Program-made: the position numbers and the translations under genes
Source: DATJZH01 sp035499215
Lineage (GTDB): Bacteria > Actinomycetota > Actinomycetes > Streptosporangiales > Streptosporangiaceae
Direction of reading: 5' to 3'
Length of the DNA: 17,554 bases
Assembly: GCA_035499215.1 (NCBI GenBank)
Contig: DATJZH010000266.1
Span: 1 to 17,554, forward strand
Shown: piece by piece, positions 1 through 6,439 of the stretch
How the letters are laid out: each line of letters starts with the position of its first letter
How positions within the stretch are numbered: position 1 is the first letter of the stretch
The notes under the pieces: generated by a model
Seen by the model: only the letters and a program-made list of their open reading frames with translations
What the model was told of the DNA's origin: nothing
Databases searched by the model: none

Positions 1-297
1 CGGCCGGCGTTGTGCAACGCCGCGTGTGCGCGCAGCGCGCGGCGCACTATGACCCCGAGGCCGGCCAGGGCGAGCAGTGCGACCGCGGCGCCGGCAGCGC
101 CGCCCGCCGAGCCGAGGTCACCGTCGATGAGCGCGAGCACGGTCGACGCGACCAGCAGATACCCCACGATGAACGGCAGTTCGCTGGCGAGCAGCGCGGG
201 GATGGCGGAGAACGAGCCGAGCCTGCGCCACCGGGTGAGCGCGCACACTACGCCCCGGGAATAGAGCGCGACCGGGAAACCAGTGTCCGGTCGGCAT
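1..297 (-). CDS. Alpha/beta-hydrolase-type membrane protein, N-terminal part, possibly frameshifted
   Basis: This is the N-terminus of a gene that continues beyond the left edge. Reading leftward from 272 there is an unbroken frame of about 90 codons with two hydrophobic segments around an ELPF motif, then LVASTVLALIDGDLGS and VIVRRALRAH. From memory this is the N-terminal membrane-anchor pattern of actinobacterial alpha/beta hydrolases, whose catalytic domain would lie outside the window. Those proteins usually begin MPxGY. Here an ATG at 297 begins MPTGHWFP in a different frame, and dropping one G near 273 joins it to the VALYSRGVVCAL frame. So either the gene has a +1 frameshift (or sequencing error), or it starts at the GTG at 248. 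The ATG overlaps the stop of the upstream fragment (TGATG). The family call rests on the N-terminal pattern only, with no catalytic residues visible. Confidence 0.5.
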
Positions 298-536
298 CAG
301 GAACTGCCCGCGATGCGGCGCCACACCCGCGCCGGCTGCTGGCCGAGCGTGATCAGCTCGGCGCCGAGCACCCTGACCCGCTCGCCAGTCCTGGGTGACC
401 TATGGGTTCCGATCACCTGGTGCCCGTGCTGGATGAGCTGCGGAACGAGCCGGGTGCCGATAGCACCGCCCGCTCCCGCGACGAAGGCGGAACGTCCGCC
501 AAGGCACAGTTTTCGACAGCACGGTGCTACCGACAA
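297..536 (-). pseudogene. Truncated NAD(P)-binding Rossmann-fold (epimerase-like) fragment
   Basis: Seventy-nine codons from a TTG to a TGA. Residues 16-62 read AFVAGAGGAIGTRLVPQL followed by HGHQVIGTHRSP and VRVLGAELITL. This matches the first beta-alpha-beta unit and dinucleotide-binding GxGGxIG loop of extended short-chain dehydrogenases and NAD-dependent epimerases, which are normally about 300 residues long. After LITL the protein changes abruptly to an unrelated Arg-rich tail and stops. The catalytic YxxxK and the rest of the domain are absent, and the leader before AFVAG (with two adjacent Cys) does not look like a natural start. I read it as the remnant of a deleted gene. Its TGA overlaps the ATG of the hydrolase to the left, so the two may once have been a coupled operon. 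Confidence 0.55.
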
Positions 537-540
537 CTGT

Positions 541-606
541 TTAGGACTCGTCCTCGGCTACGCCGGACTCCGTCCTGAAGCTCACTGTTGCCAACTCGGC
601 TGACAT
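541..606 (-). other. Possible 21-codon open frame with ribosome binding site
   Basis: An ATG at 606 is preceded by GAGAAGG at suitable spacing and followed by 21 codons to TAA at 541. The peptide is polar and acidic and matches nothing I recognise. It may be the surviving 5' end of the degraded gene that includes the Rossmann fragment to its left, or a small leader peptide, or chance. Coding status is unproven. Confidence 0.2.
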
Positions 607-801
607 GGCACCTTCTCACTGATGCCACCTGGGTCGCGACGTCCGCTACTACAGCCCGACACCGTGACTAAGGTCCCACAGCTGTCTGACAATTCCGGGG
701 AAGCGCTCCGGCGTGTCTCACGAAAATGTCGTATGCGACATTCGTACGACATTGACTGTGAGATTACGTCACGCGGCGTGAGACCCTACAGATGCCGATC
801 A
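607..801. other. Non-coding stretch downstream of dnaB
   Basis: I see no credible gene between the short frame and the dnaB stop. The interval is less GC-rich than its surroundings. It contains the operator-like repeat at 725-753 and a short palindrome (TCACG, CGG, CGTGA) at 769-781. No stem followed by a T-run is visible, so no intrinsic terminator for dnaB can be called. Confidence 0.4.
725..753. promoter_or_regulatory. Operator-like inverted repeat
   Basis: Nine-base arms AATGTCGTA and TACGACATT are separated by 11 bases. The left arm also pairs with an internal CGACATT at 736-742, giving three copies of the same CGACATT-type core in alternating orientation. This layout is typical of a dimeric repressor site such as a TetR-family operator. 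It lies upstream of the leftward remnants at 297-606 and just beyond the dnaB stop, so it probably regulated the lost leftward gene. The regulator is unknown. Confidence 0.45.
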
Positions 802-3800
802 TCACACGGGCGCCATGTCCACGAAGCGGCTGTAATGCCCCTGGAAGGCGACCGTGACGGTCGCGGTGGGACCGTTGCGGTGCTTGGCAACGATGAAGTC
901 CGCCTCCCCGGCGCGCGGCGACTCGCGCTCGTAAGCATCCTCGCGGTGCAGCAGGATCACCACGTCCGAGTCCTGCTCGATGCTGTTATGGGCGAAGACG
1001 CCATCGGCAACAAAATTATGGGTTCCCTTGACCGTGGCATCAAAGACCGGGCGCCGCCCGAGCGGCTCGACGCTCTCGATCCGGTCCCAGTAAATGTCGC
1101 TGGCGGCGGTCGCCTGCAGGAGCGGGGACTCCTGGACCGGCAGGGCCGCGAGCAGTTGCCGGGCCGCCGCACCGCGGTGGCCGTGTACCCCCACCCTGCT
1201 GCAGAATGCCCGCAGGCTCGGGCCATCGGCGATGGTCACGTGGTAGGACGACTTGCAGCCTGCTTTCTCGACTTTCCGGATCCTGGCAAGGATCTCGAGC
1301 CGTGCCAGCAGCAGCGCCAGTCCGTCTGCCAGCTGGCGGCTGGCCGAGGCGAAGCAGGCCTGCGGGGGCGAGTCGCCGCCGGGAGCCCAGCTGGATCCGC
1401 CGGTGGCCCACAAATGCCGGAGGAACAGGGCTATCTCCCGGTCACTTGCGGAGTACAGAACGGCGGGAATGCGCTTCTCGCAGGACCTCAGATTCTCGAT
1501 GCCCAGCTCGCGGAACCAGATAAGCAGGGGGTTGCAGCATCCGTCCGCTCGCTTGCCCGGTACCGGGAGGTAGCTGCGCCGCCAGGTCTTCCGCGCAACC
1601 CGGCGGGGCGTGATGCCGAATTCGGCGGCCGCAGCGCTCTCGACGAAGTCCAGGCTGGATTCGTCGTTCGAGGTGCAGTGAACGGGCTGGCTGCGCAGTA
1701 CGCAGCCGTCCCCGATGAGGTGGGCCAGCAACCCTATCCGGCCTTCTGTCCAGCCCAGCCCGTCACTGCAGGGCACCGGGACTCGCCGGGGTATGGCAAC
1801 CCGGTCGCCCGCGGCCAGGTTCTCAAGCGGCAGCCAGCCGGCAAAGGTGAGGAAGGGGTGGTTGCCGGATGCCTTGACCTCGCGTCCGGACGCAAGTCTC
1901 AGCCGGTAGACATCCTTGATCCCGGACGCGAACACGTGCGTGACCGGCGCGGCGACAACGCGGTGTCGATCATCGACAGACCAGACGGTCACGCCCTGGT
2001 GCCCGTTGTCGAGCAGTTCCCGCAAGGTGACCGGCGCTCCCGTGTCGGCCCGCAGCAGGGTCGTATCTGCAGTCAGACATCCGCTTTCACGCAGATCCGC
2101 GAGCAGCGGGCGCTTATCGGTTCGCTGCTCGGGACCTCGGTTGAGCTGGGCGACCGCGATGACGGGGACATCGAGCTCCTTGGCCAGCAGCTTCAGCGAC
2201 CGGGACATATCTGAGACTTCCTGCTGCCGGTTCTCCACCCGCCTCGGTGAGCTCATCAGCTGCAGGTAGTCGATGACAACCAGTCTCAGGTCCTGTCGCT
2301 GTTTCAGGCGGCGGCATTTCGCCCGGATCTCCATCATCGACATGTTCGGCGAGTCATCGATGAACAGCGGGGCGTTCACGACCTCACTCATCCGCCGCGC
2401 CAGCCTCGTCCAGTCCTCCTCGCCCATCTGGCCCGTCCGCATGGAGTGCAGCGGAACCCGGGCCTCAGCTGACAGCAGCCGCATCGTGATCTCGTTGCGG
2501 CTCATCTCCAGGCTGAAGATCACCGCAGTGAGCCCGCTCTTGACCGATGCGGCCCGCGCAAGGTCCAGCGCGAGGGTGGAGTTATGCGTCGGGATCATGC
2601 CCCGGCCTGCCAGGTAGAGCTGGTCCGGGCTGTCCACCTGAACGCACCGAACGGGGCGCGAGGGCACCTGGCGCACGTCCACGATGAAGCGGCTGACCTG
2701 CTCGCGGTCCCATTCACGTCGCGCCCTGAGGGCCTTACGGGGAAGCCGGGCCAAGGGCAGCGCGGTCGGCACGACGACTTCCCATGAGTCCGCATCGGGC
2801 TGACCGGCGCGGATACGGCACTTTACCTGGTTCATCATCGCAGCGCAGCCCAGAGTGGCTACAAGCTGTGAAAATCCGTCAGCCAAGCTTTTTTCCGCAT
2901 TGGCGAATCGGTAGGCCCCGTTTCCGTCGACATATCCGTTCGAGTCGACCAGGCCCTGCGCGAGCACGAGTCGCTGCGCGAACGAACTGCGCAGATAACT
3001 GTCGGGAATGTGCTTTCCTGCCGCGAGGCCGAGCGCGTCCCATTTCCGGCGGATACCCGCAATGTCAAGAAAGCCACCGTCGGCAGGACCCGTTACCCGG
3101 TAGCCAGCGGACCGAAATTCATCGGTCAGCCATTCCCGGTCGCGCGGATCGCAGCCAACCCGACTGCCTGCGCGAGTGTCTCCCGCACCGAGCAGGTAGC
3201 CGAGAACGTAAGGCTCGATGGGCAGGTCGGCAGCCGGCAGCACGAGCGGCCTGGCGGCTGGAATGGCGTGATTGCGCTGGCCCCGGACGCGCAGCGTCGC
3301 CGCTATCTCCTCAGTGGTGCGCGCAATGCCTCCTGCCGCGTGCTCGGAGGTGGCGTCGGCATGGCTGCCATCCGGCTGCACGGCGACGGCGGCGCGGCCG
3401 CGCCTGGCGCCGACCTGAGCCGGCGGCAGGCTGACCGGGCGCGGTTCCCGCGTCTGCGTTCTCGTGCCCCGGCCGCAGGATATTCGGGCCGACCGGGCCG
3501 AGTCCCGGGTCGGCCAGTCGTCTGGGCAGGACGGCGAACCTGGCCGCGGGTGGCAGCCGGACCCCTTGCGCGTGCGCAGATCCCAGGTCACCCACTGATG
3601 CCGACCATCGGCAACGATCACCTCACCGGTGGAGAACTCGACCTCATAACAGCGCCGGCCGTGCATGACGTGCGTTGCAGCGATCACGTTCACCGGCGCG
3701 CCGTCGGCTCCAAGGAGCCGGTCGCCAACCTGGACGGCGCCCATCGTCGTCCAGCCGGCGGGCGTCGGCAGCGGGGTGTCGAGGGCGAGGGCCTTGCCCA

Positions 3801-4461
3801 GGGCGGGTCGTGCGGCGATGACGATCATCTGGCCGGGATGCAGGCCGTTGGTGAGCGCGTCCAGATCGGCAAAACCAGTGGGTACGCCAGTCAGCGCTCC
3901 GCCGCGGCTGCCGATCGCCTCGATCTCGTCCAGCGCTCCGGGCATGATCTCCGACAGCGGCAGGTAGTCCTCGCCGACCCGCTTTTCGGTGACTCCGTAG
4001 ACCTCGGCCTCGGCCCGGTCAACCAGGTCATCGGCATCAGCATCGCCGGAGTAGCCCAGCTGGACGATCCGGGTGCCGACCTCGACCAGGCGCCGCAGGA
4101 TGGCCCGCTCCCTGACGATGCGGGCGTAATAGCCGGCATTCGCCGCGGTCGGCACCGAGGCGATCAGCGTGTGCAGGTAGGGCGCCCCGCCCATCCGGCC
4201 GATATCGCCGCGCTTGGTTAGCTCGGCCGCAACGGTGATCGCGTCGGCTGGCTCTCCCCTGGCGTACAGGTCGAGAATGACCTCGTGCACGATCTGGTGG
4301 GCCGGCCGGTAGTGATCCTCGGGCCGGATGACCTCCAGCACATCGGAAATGGCGTCCTTGGAGAGCAGCATCCCGCCGAGCACACACTGCTCGGCCGCGA
4401 TGTCATTCGGCGGCGTCCGCTCGAACCCCTCGCCGCGAGGCGCTATCTCAGCGACGCTCAC
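802..4461 (-). CDS. dnaB: Replicative DNA helicase DnaB with two inteins
   Basis: DnaB is the hexameric 5'-3' helicase that unwinds DNA at the replication fork. The frame encodes 1219 residues. Removing two inteins (404 and 365 residues) leaves a 450-residue host protein, the normal DnaB size. The N-terminal domain opens PPNDIAAEQCVLGGML. The RecA-like ATPase has Walker A ARPALGKST (split by intein 1 after GK), VVIDYLQLM as Walker B, and DLRESG-SIEQDSDVV (split by intein 2 before SIEQ). The C-terminus has FIVAKHRNGPT. The start is the GTG at 4461, behind GGGGGAGGA at good spacing. The frame is open further upstream to 4752, but that part has no DnaB similarity. A terminator at 4981-5021 separates it from rplI, so dnaB should have its own promoter in the DnaA-box leader. 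Confidence 0.95.
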   Translation of the reverse strand: MSVAEIAPRGEGFERTPPNDIAAEQCVLGGMLLSKDAISDVLEVIRPEDHYRPAHQIVHEVILDLYARGEPADAITVAAELTKRGDIGRMGGAPYLHTLIASVPTAANAGYYARIVRERAILRRLVEVGTRIVQLGYSGDADADDLVDRAEAEVYGVTEKRVGEDYLPLSEIMPGALDEIEAIGSRGGALTGVPTGFADLDALTNGLHPGQMIVIAARPALGKALALDTPLPTPAGWTTMGAVQVGDRLLGADGAPVNVIAATHVMHGRRCYEVEFSTGEVIVADGRHQWVTWDLRTRKGSGCHPRPGSPSCPDDWPTRDSARSARISCGRGTRTQTREPRPVSLPPAQVGARRGRAAVAVQPDGSHADATSEHAAGGIARTTEEIAATLRVRGQRNHAIPAARPLVLPAADLPIEPYVLGYLLGAGDTRAGSRVGCDPRDREWLTDEFRSAGYRVTGPADGGFLDIAGIRRKWDALGLAAGKHIPDSYLRSSFAQRLVLAQGLVDSNGYVDGNGAYRFANAEKSLADGFSQLVATLGCAAMMNQVKCRIRAGQPDADSWEVVVPTALPLARLPRKALRARREWDREQVSRFIVDVRQVPSRPVRCVQVDSPDQLYLAGRGMIPTHNSTLALDLARAASVKSGLTAVIFSLEMSRNEITMRLLSAEARVPLHSMRTGQMGEEDWTRLARRMSEVVNAPLFIDDSPNMSMMEIRAKCRRLKQRQDLRLVVIDYLQLMSSPRRVENRQQEVSDMSRSLKLLAKELDVPVIAVAQLNRGPEQRTDKRPLLADLRESGCLTADTTLLRADTGAPVTLRELLDNGHQGVTVWSVDDRHRVVAAPVTHVFASGIKDVYRLRLASGREVKASGNHPFLTFAGWLPLENLAAGDRVAIPRRVPVPCSDGLGWTEGRIGLLAHLIGDGCVLRSQPVHCTSNDESSLDFVESAAAAEFGITPRRVARKTWRRSYLPVPGKRADGCCNPLLIWFRELGIENLRSCEKRIPAVLYSASDREIALFLRHLWATGGSSWAPGGDSPPQACFASASRQLADGLALLLARLEILARIRKVEKAGCKSSYHVTIADGPSLRAFCSRVGVHGHRGAAARQLLAALPVQESPLLQATAASDIYWDRIESVEPLGRRPVFDATVKGTHNFVADGVFAHNSIEQDSDVVILLHREDAYERESPRAGEADFIVAKHRNGPTATVTVAFQGHYSRFVDMAPV
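985..2079 (-). other. Class 1 intein in DnaB at the RESG/SIEQD site
   Basis: A 365-residue intein is inserted between DLRESG and SIEQD, the site also used by the Synechocystis DnaB intein. It starts with Cys (CLTADTTLLRADTG), has block B GREVKASGNHPFLTFAGW, and ends FDATVKGTHNFVADGVFAHN before extein Ser+1. This gives the Cys1, block B His, penultimate His, terminal Asn and Ser+1 needed for canonical splicing. Its LAGLIDADG motifs are LLAHLIGDGC (intein residues 117-126, Asp present) and LFLRHLWATGGSS (218-230). The usual form of the second is ATDGS, so its catalytic acid is replaced by Gly. Splicing is expected to work, while endonuclease activity is probably lost. Confidence 0.9.
2581..3792 (-). 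other. Class 3 intein in DnaB Walker A loop
   Basis: A 404-residue intein lies between the Lys and Ser of GKS. It begins ALALDTPLPTPAGWTTMG, with Ala at position 1 rather than Cys or Ser, and ends MIPTHN before extein Ser+1. This is the hallmark of class 3 inteins, which splice through an internal Cys in a Trp-Cys-Thr triad. Here the Trp is in HQW at intein residue 67, the Cys in VRCVQVDSPDQLYLAG at 383, and the Thr in PTHN at 402. The central LAGLIDADG region has LGYLLGAGDT (195-204) and LAQGLVDSNGYVD (277-289). The expected Asp of the first motif (LLGDG) is Ala, suggesting a dead homing endonuclease. Residues about 77-158 form an unusual Arg/Ser/Pro-rich insert. Mycobacterial DnaB carries a related intein at this site. 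Confidence 0.88.
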
Positions 4462-4579
4462 CCGGCCGCTCCTCCCCCTGGACCATTGCCCTTGCGCGGC
4501 TGCCCGCACGGGAATGCACGTCTGTTCTACCGGAACGCTCGGACAGTCCCCAGTCCCTCGCCGGAAGCGCCGATTCGCG

Positions 4580-4773
4580 CTGTGCACAGGGTTGTGGACA
4601 GTCTGTGCAGACACGCCGCCAACGCTGTGCGCAGTATGGGGACAGGACTGTGGATACGCCTCGGGATCAGCTCGGTCTAGGCTGCCTGCCAGCGGAAATG
4701 CGGTCCACCGGCTGTGTGCGCAAGAAATATCTCCGCTCCCTCGCGCATGCACAATGGCACAAAGTTATCCACA
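4580..4773. promoter_or_regulatory. Cluster of DnaA-box-like sites upstream of dnaB
   Basis: TTATCCACA at 4765-4773 is a perfect consensus DnaA box on the plus strand. TGTGGACAG at 4593-4601 and TGTGGATAC at 4649-4657 are minus-strand boxes with one mismatch each. CTGTGCACA at 4580-4588 is a weaker, two-mismatch copy. Bacterial DnaA binds TTRTCCACA-type nonamers. Their position in the dnaB leader suggests DnaA control of dnaB or a DnaA-titrating site. There is no dnaA or dnaN here, so this is not the usual actinobacterial oriC. Confidence 0.5.
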
Positions 4774-4782
4774 TTAGGAACT

Positions 4783-4797
4783 TGACGTCCGACGTCA
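4783..4797. promoter_or_regulatory. 15-bp perfect palindrome (operator-like)
   Basis: TGACGTC and GACGTCA flank one central C, ten bases from the perfect DnaA box. The symmetry fits a dimeric transcription factor site in the dnaB leader. The protein that would bind it is unknown. Confidence 0.35.
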
Positions 4798-4893
4798 GAG
4801 GTGAAGTCCCAGGCCGCAGCCCCGGCGCACGGATCCGGGCAGCAGCGGGCAGCTCGTTTACACAAAATTCGAGCATGCGTTCGATGTGGTACT

Positions 4894-4930
4894 GGGCGGT
4901 GGCGGGCCGTCCGGCCAGACGGCACCGCCC
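4894..4930. other. Nested hairpin in the rplI-dnaB gap
   Basis: The outer arms GGGCGGTG (4894-4901) and CACCGCCC (4923-4930) are perfectly complementary. The interior forms a second stem, CCGTC with GACGG. No T-run follows on either strand, so it is not an intrinsic terminator. It could be a structured leader RNA of dnaB or only a GC-rich accident. Confidence 0.3.
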
Positions 4931-4980
4931 GGCGCCGAGCCAGCGGGGCGCTGCTGGCAGCCGGCGAAGTCGCCAGGCAC

Positions 4981-5021
4981 GAAAAAGCCCCGGGCTCGCC
5001 GGCCAGCGGCGCGCCCAGGGC
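4981..5021 (-). terminator. Rho-independent terminator after rplI
   Basis: On the minus strand GCCCTGGGC (5021-5013) pairs with GCCCGGGGC (4995-4987), nine positions with one G-T wobble. It is followed at once by TTTTT (4986-4982). It lies 20 bases beyond the rplI stop and should end the rpsF-ssb-rpsR-rplI transcript before dnaB. Confidence 0.8.
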
Positions 5022-5040
5022 AGGGATCATCTCGAGGGGC

Positions 5041-5502
5041 TCAGGCTCCGATGACCTCGACCTCGACAGTCGCCCGCACCTCCGGGTGCAGCCGCACCGA
5101 AACCTGGTGCGCGCCGATCGTCTTGATCGGGTTGGAGATCTCGATTTTCCTCTTGTCCAGTTCCGGGCCGCCGGCGCGCTTCACGGCGGCGGCGATGTCA
5201 GCCGGCGACACCGAGCCGAACAGCCTCCCGCCGGCGCCCGCGCGGGTCTGCAGCCGGACAGTCAGCGCCGCCAGCCTGTCGGCCGCGTCCCTGGCATCGT
5301 CCAGGCCGCGGATCTCGCGTGCCGATCGGGCCCGCTTGATCAGGTCGATCTGCTTTTCCGCGCCGCGAGTCCAGCGCATGGCCAGCTTGCCAGGGATCAG
5401 GTAGTTGCGGCCGTAGCCGCCGGCCACCTCGACCACGTCGCCGGGGGCACCCAGACCAGAAACCTCCTGGGTCAGGATGAGCTTCATCGGCGTACTGCTC
5501 AC
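5041..5502 (-). CDS. rplI: 50S ribosomal protein bL9
   Basis: bL9 binds 23S rRNA near the base of the L1 stalk and helps limit frameshifting and ribosome collisions. The 153-residue protein has the typical N-terminal domain, MKLILTQEVSGLG then GGYGRNYLIPGKLA, then a charged connecting helix and a C-terminal domain containing LFGSVSPADIA and the IKTIGAHQVSVRLHPEV strand pattern. The GTG at 5502 is preferred over the ATG at 5487 although the family usually starts at MKLIL. GGGGGAGGT sits eight bases before the GTG, and nothing comparable precedes the ATG. This adds five residues (VSSTP). It is the last gene of the operon, 22 bases after rpsR and followed by a strong terminator. Confidence 0.95.
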   Translation of the reverse strand: MSSTPMKLILTQEVSGLGAPGDVVEVAGGYGRNYLIPGKLAMRWTRGAEKQIDLIKRARSAREIRGLDDARDAADRLAALTVRLQTRAGAGGRLFGSVSPADIAAAVKRAGGPELDKRKIEISNPIKTIGAHQVSVRLHPEVRATVEVEVIGA

Positions 5503-5524
5503 GGTGCGTTACCTCCCCCGCGCC

Positions 5525-5761
5525 TCAGCGTGCGGTGCTGGTGTAGGGCAGCAGCGCCATCTCGCGGGCGTTCTTGATCGCCGTGGCGACATCGCGCTGG
5601 TGCTGGGTGCAGTTCCCGGAAACCCGCCGTGCCCGGATCTTCCCGCGGTCGGAGATGAATTTCCGCAGTAGCCCCGTGTCCTTGTAGTCCACGTGGGTGA
5701 TCTTCTCCTGGCAGAACAGGCAGACCTTCTTCTTCGGCTTGCGAATCGGTGGTTTGGCCAT
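5525..5761 (-). CDS. rpsR: 30S ribosomal protein bS18 (zinc-type)
   Basis: bS18 forms a heterodimer with bS6 on the platform of the 30S subunit. The 78-residue protein has the normal length and the family core LLRKFISDRGKIRARRVSGN followed by QRDVATAIKNARE. It retains the metal-type cysteines VCLFC (14-17) and CTQHQ (51-55), so it is the C+ form. Actinobacteria often keep a second, Cys-less copy elsewhere under zinc control. The ATG at 5761 has AAGGAG eight bases upstream. A longer frame runs through the ssb 3' end but is only an open shadow. Its position between ssb and rplI is the classical operon order. Confidence 0.96.
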   Translation of the reverse strand: MAKPPIRKPKKKVCLFCQEKITHVDYKDTGLLRKFISDRGKIRARRVSGNCTQHQRDVATAIKNAREMALLPYTSTAR

Positions 5762-5840
5762 CGTGGTGCTCCTTGGCAGAGCCCCGCCGGCGGCGGGGAT
5801 GGTCGGTTTGTCGTTGTCAGGCCGGGCTGGCCGCCCTGCC

Positions 5841-6383
5841 TCAGAATGGCGGCTCGTCGGTGAAGCCGCCGTCGGACGCGTCGGACGTCCACGGGTCGTC
5901 GGCGGAACGTCCGGCGGATCCCCCACCATACCCCCCGCCGCCGCCCGACCCGGACTGGCCGCCGCCGTAGCCGCCGCCCGAGCCGGACTGGCCGCCGCCG
6001 TAGCCGCCGCCGGCGCGGCTGGACTTGGTGACCTTGGCCGAGGCGTTCCGCAGCGAGGGGCCGACCTCATCGACCTCGATCTCGTAGACAGTCCGCTTCT
6101 CGCCGTCCTTCGTCTCATATGACCGCTGGCGCAGCCGGCCCTGCACGATGACGCGCATGCCGCGCTGCAGGCTCTCGGCCACGTTCTCGGCCGCCTGCCG
6201 CCACACGTTGCAGGAGAGGAAGAGGCTGTCGCCGTCCTTCCACTCGTTGGTTGTCCGGTCCATGAACCTCGGCGTGGAGGCCACGCGGAAGTTAGCCACC
6301 GCCTGGCCGGTCGGGGTATAGCGGAGCTGCGGATCGTCGACGAGATTGCCGGCGATTGTGATCTGGGTGTCGCCTGCTGCCAT
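5841..6383 (-). CDS. ssb: Single-stranded DNA-binding protein
   Basis: SSB coats single-stranded DNA during replication, repair and recombination and recruits partners through its acidic tail. The 180-residue protein has an N-terminal OB fold (about 1-112) with ITIAGNLVDDPQLRYTPTGQAVANF, FLSCNVWRQAAENVAESL, GMRVIVQGRLRQRSYE and GEKRTVYEIEVDEVGPS. A Gly-rich linker with two near-identical GYGGGQSGSGG units follows, and the protein ends at DGGFTDEPPF. That tail is the expected acidic tip with terminal Pro-Pro-Phe, a variant of DDIPF. The ATG at 6383 has GGGAG upstream. It lies 56 bases after rpsF and 79 before rpsR, in one transcription unit with the ribosomal protein genes. Confidence 0.96.
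   Translation of the reverse strand: MAAGDTQITIAGNLVDDPQLRYTPTGQAVANFRVASTPRFMDRTTNEWKDGDSLFLSCNVWRQAAENVAESLQRGMRVIVQGRLRQRSYETKDGEKRTVYEIEVDEVGPSLRNASAKVTKSSRAGGGYGGGQSGSGGGYGGGQSGSGGGGGYGGGSAGRSADDPWTSDASDGGFTDEPPF
5941..6006. repeat. Two tandem 33-bp units in the ssb linker
   Basis: Units 5941-5973 and 5974-6006 differ at a single base and encode the 11-residue GYGGGQSGSGG motif in SSB. A partial third copy extends on the right. Such in-frame duplication changes linker length without touching the OB fold or the C-terminal tip. Confidence 0.85.
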
Positions 6384-6439
6384 CGGCGGTTCTCCCGGTC
6401 GCTGTGTTCAGTGGTGGGCTCAGGCGGTCGTGACCGCGC

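Larger units (their letters stand above)
4462..4980 (-). promoter_or_regulatory. Long non-coding dnaB leader and promoter region
   Basis: About 520 bases between the rplI terminator and the dnaB GTG have no credible gene. An open frame continues upstream of dnaB to 4752 but is out of character. The region contains a perfect DnaA box with three weaker relatives (4580-4773), a 15-bp palindrome (4783-4797) and a nested hairpin (4894-4930). It must include the dnaB promoter, but no clear -35/-10 pair could be picked. Confidence 0.55.

Noticed and set aside
622..2214. 530-codon plus-strand open frame
   Set aside because: It lies antisense to dnaB and intein 2, has no recognisable domain, and is a typical high-GC shadow.
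3010..4221. 403-codon plus-strand open frame
   Set aside because: Antisense to dnaB and intein 1, Arg/Gly/Ala-biased, with no family features.
4462..4752. 97-codon N-terminal extension of DnaB
   Set aside because: The frame is open but Cys/His/Arg-rich with no DnaB similarity, and it covers the DnaA boxes. The GTG at 4461 has a strong ribosome binding site.
4462..4980. Chromosomal replication origin
   Set aside because: Only one perfect DnaA box and three weaker ones, with no AT-rich unwinding region and no dnaA or dnaN beside it. Treated as a regulatory or titration cluster.
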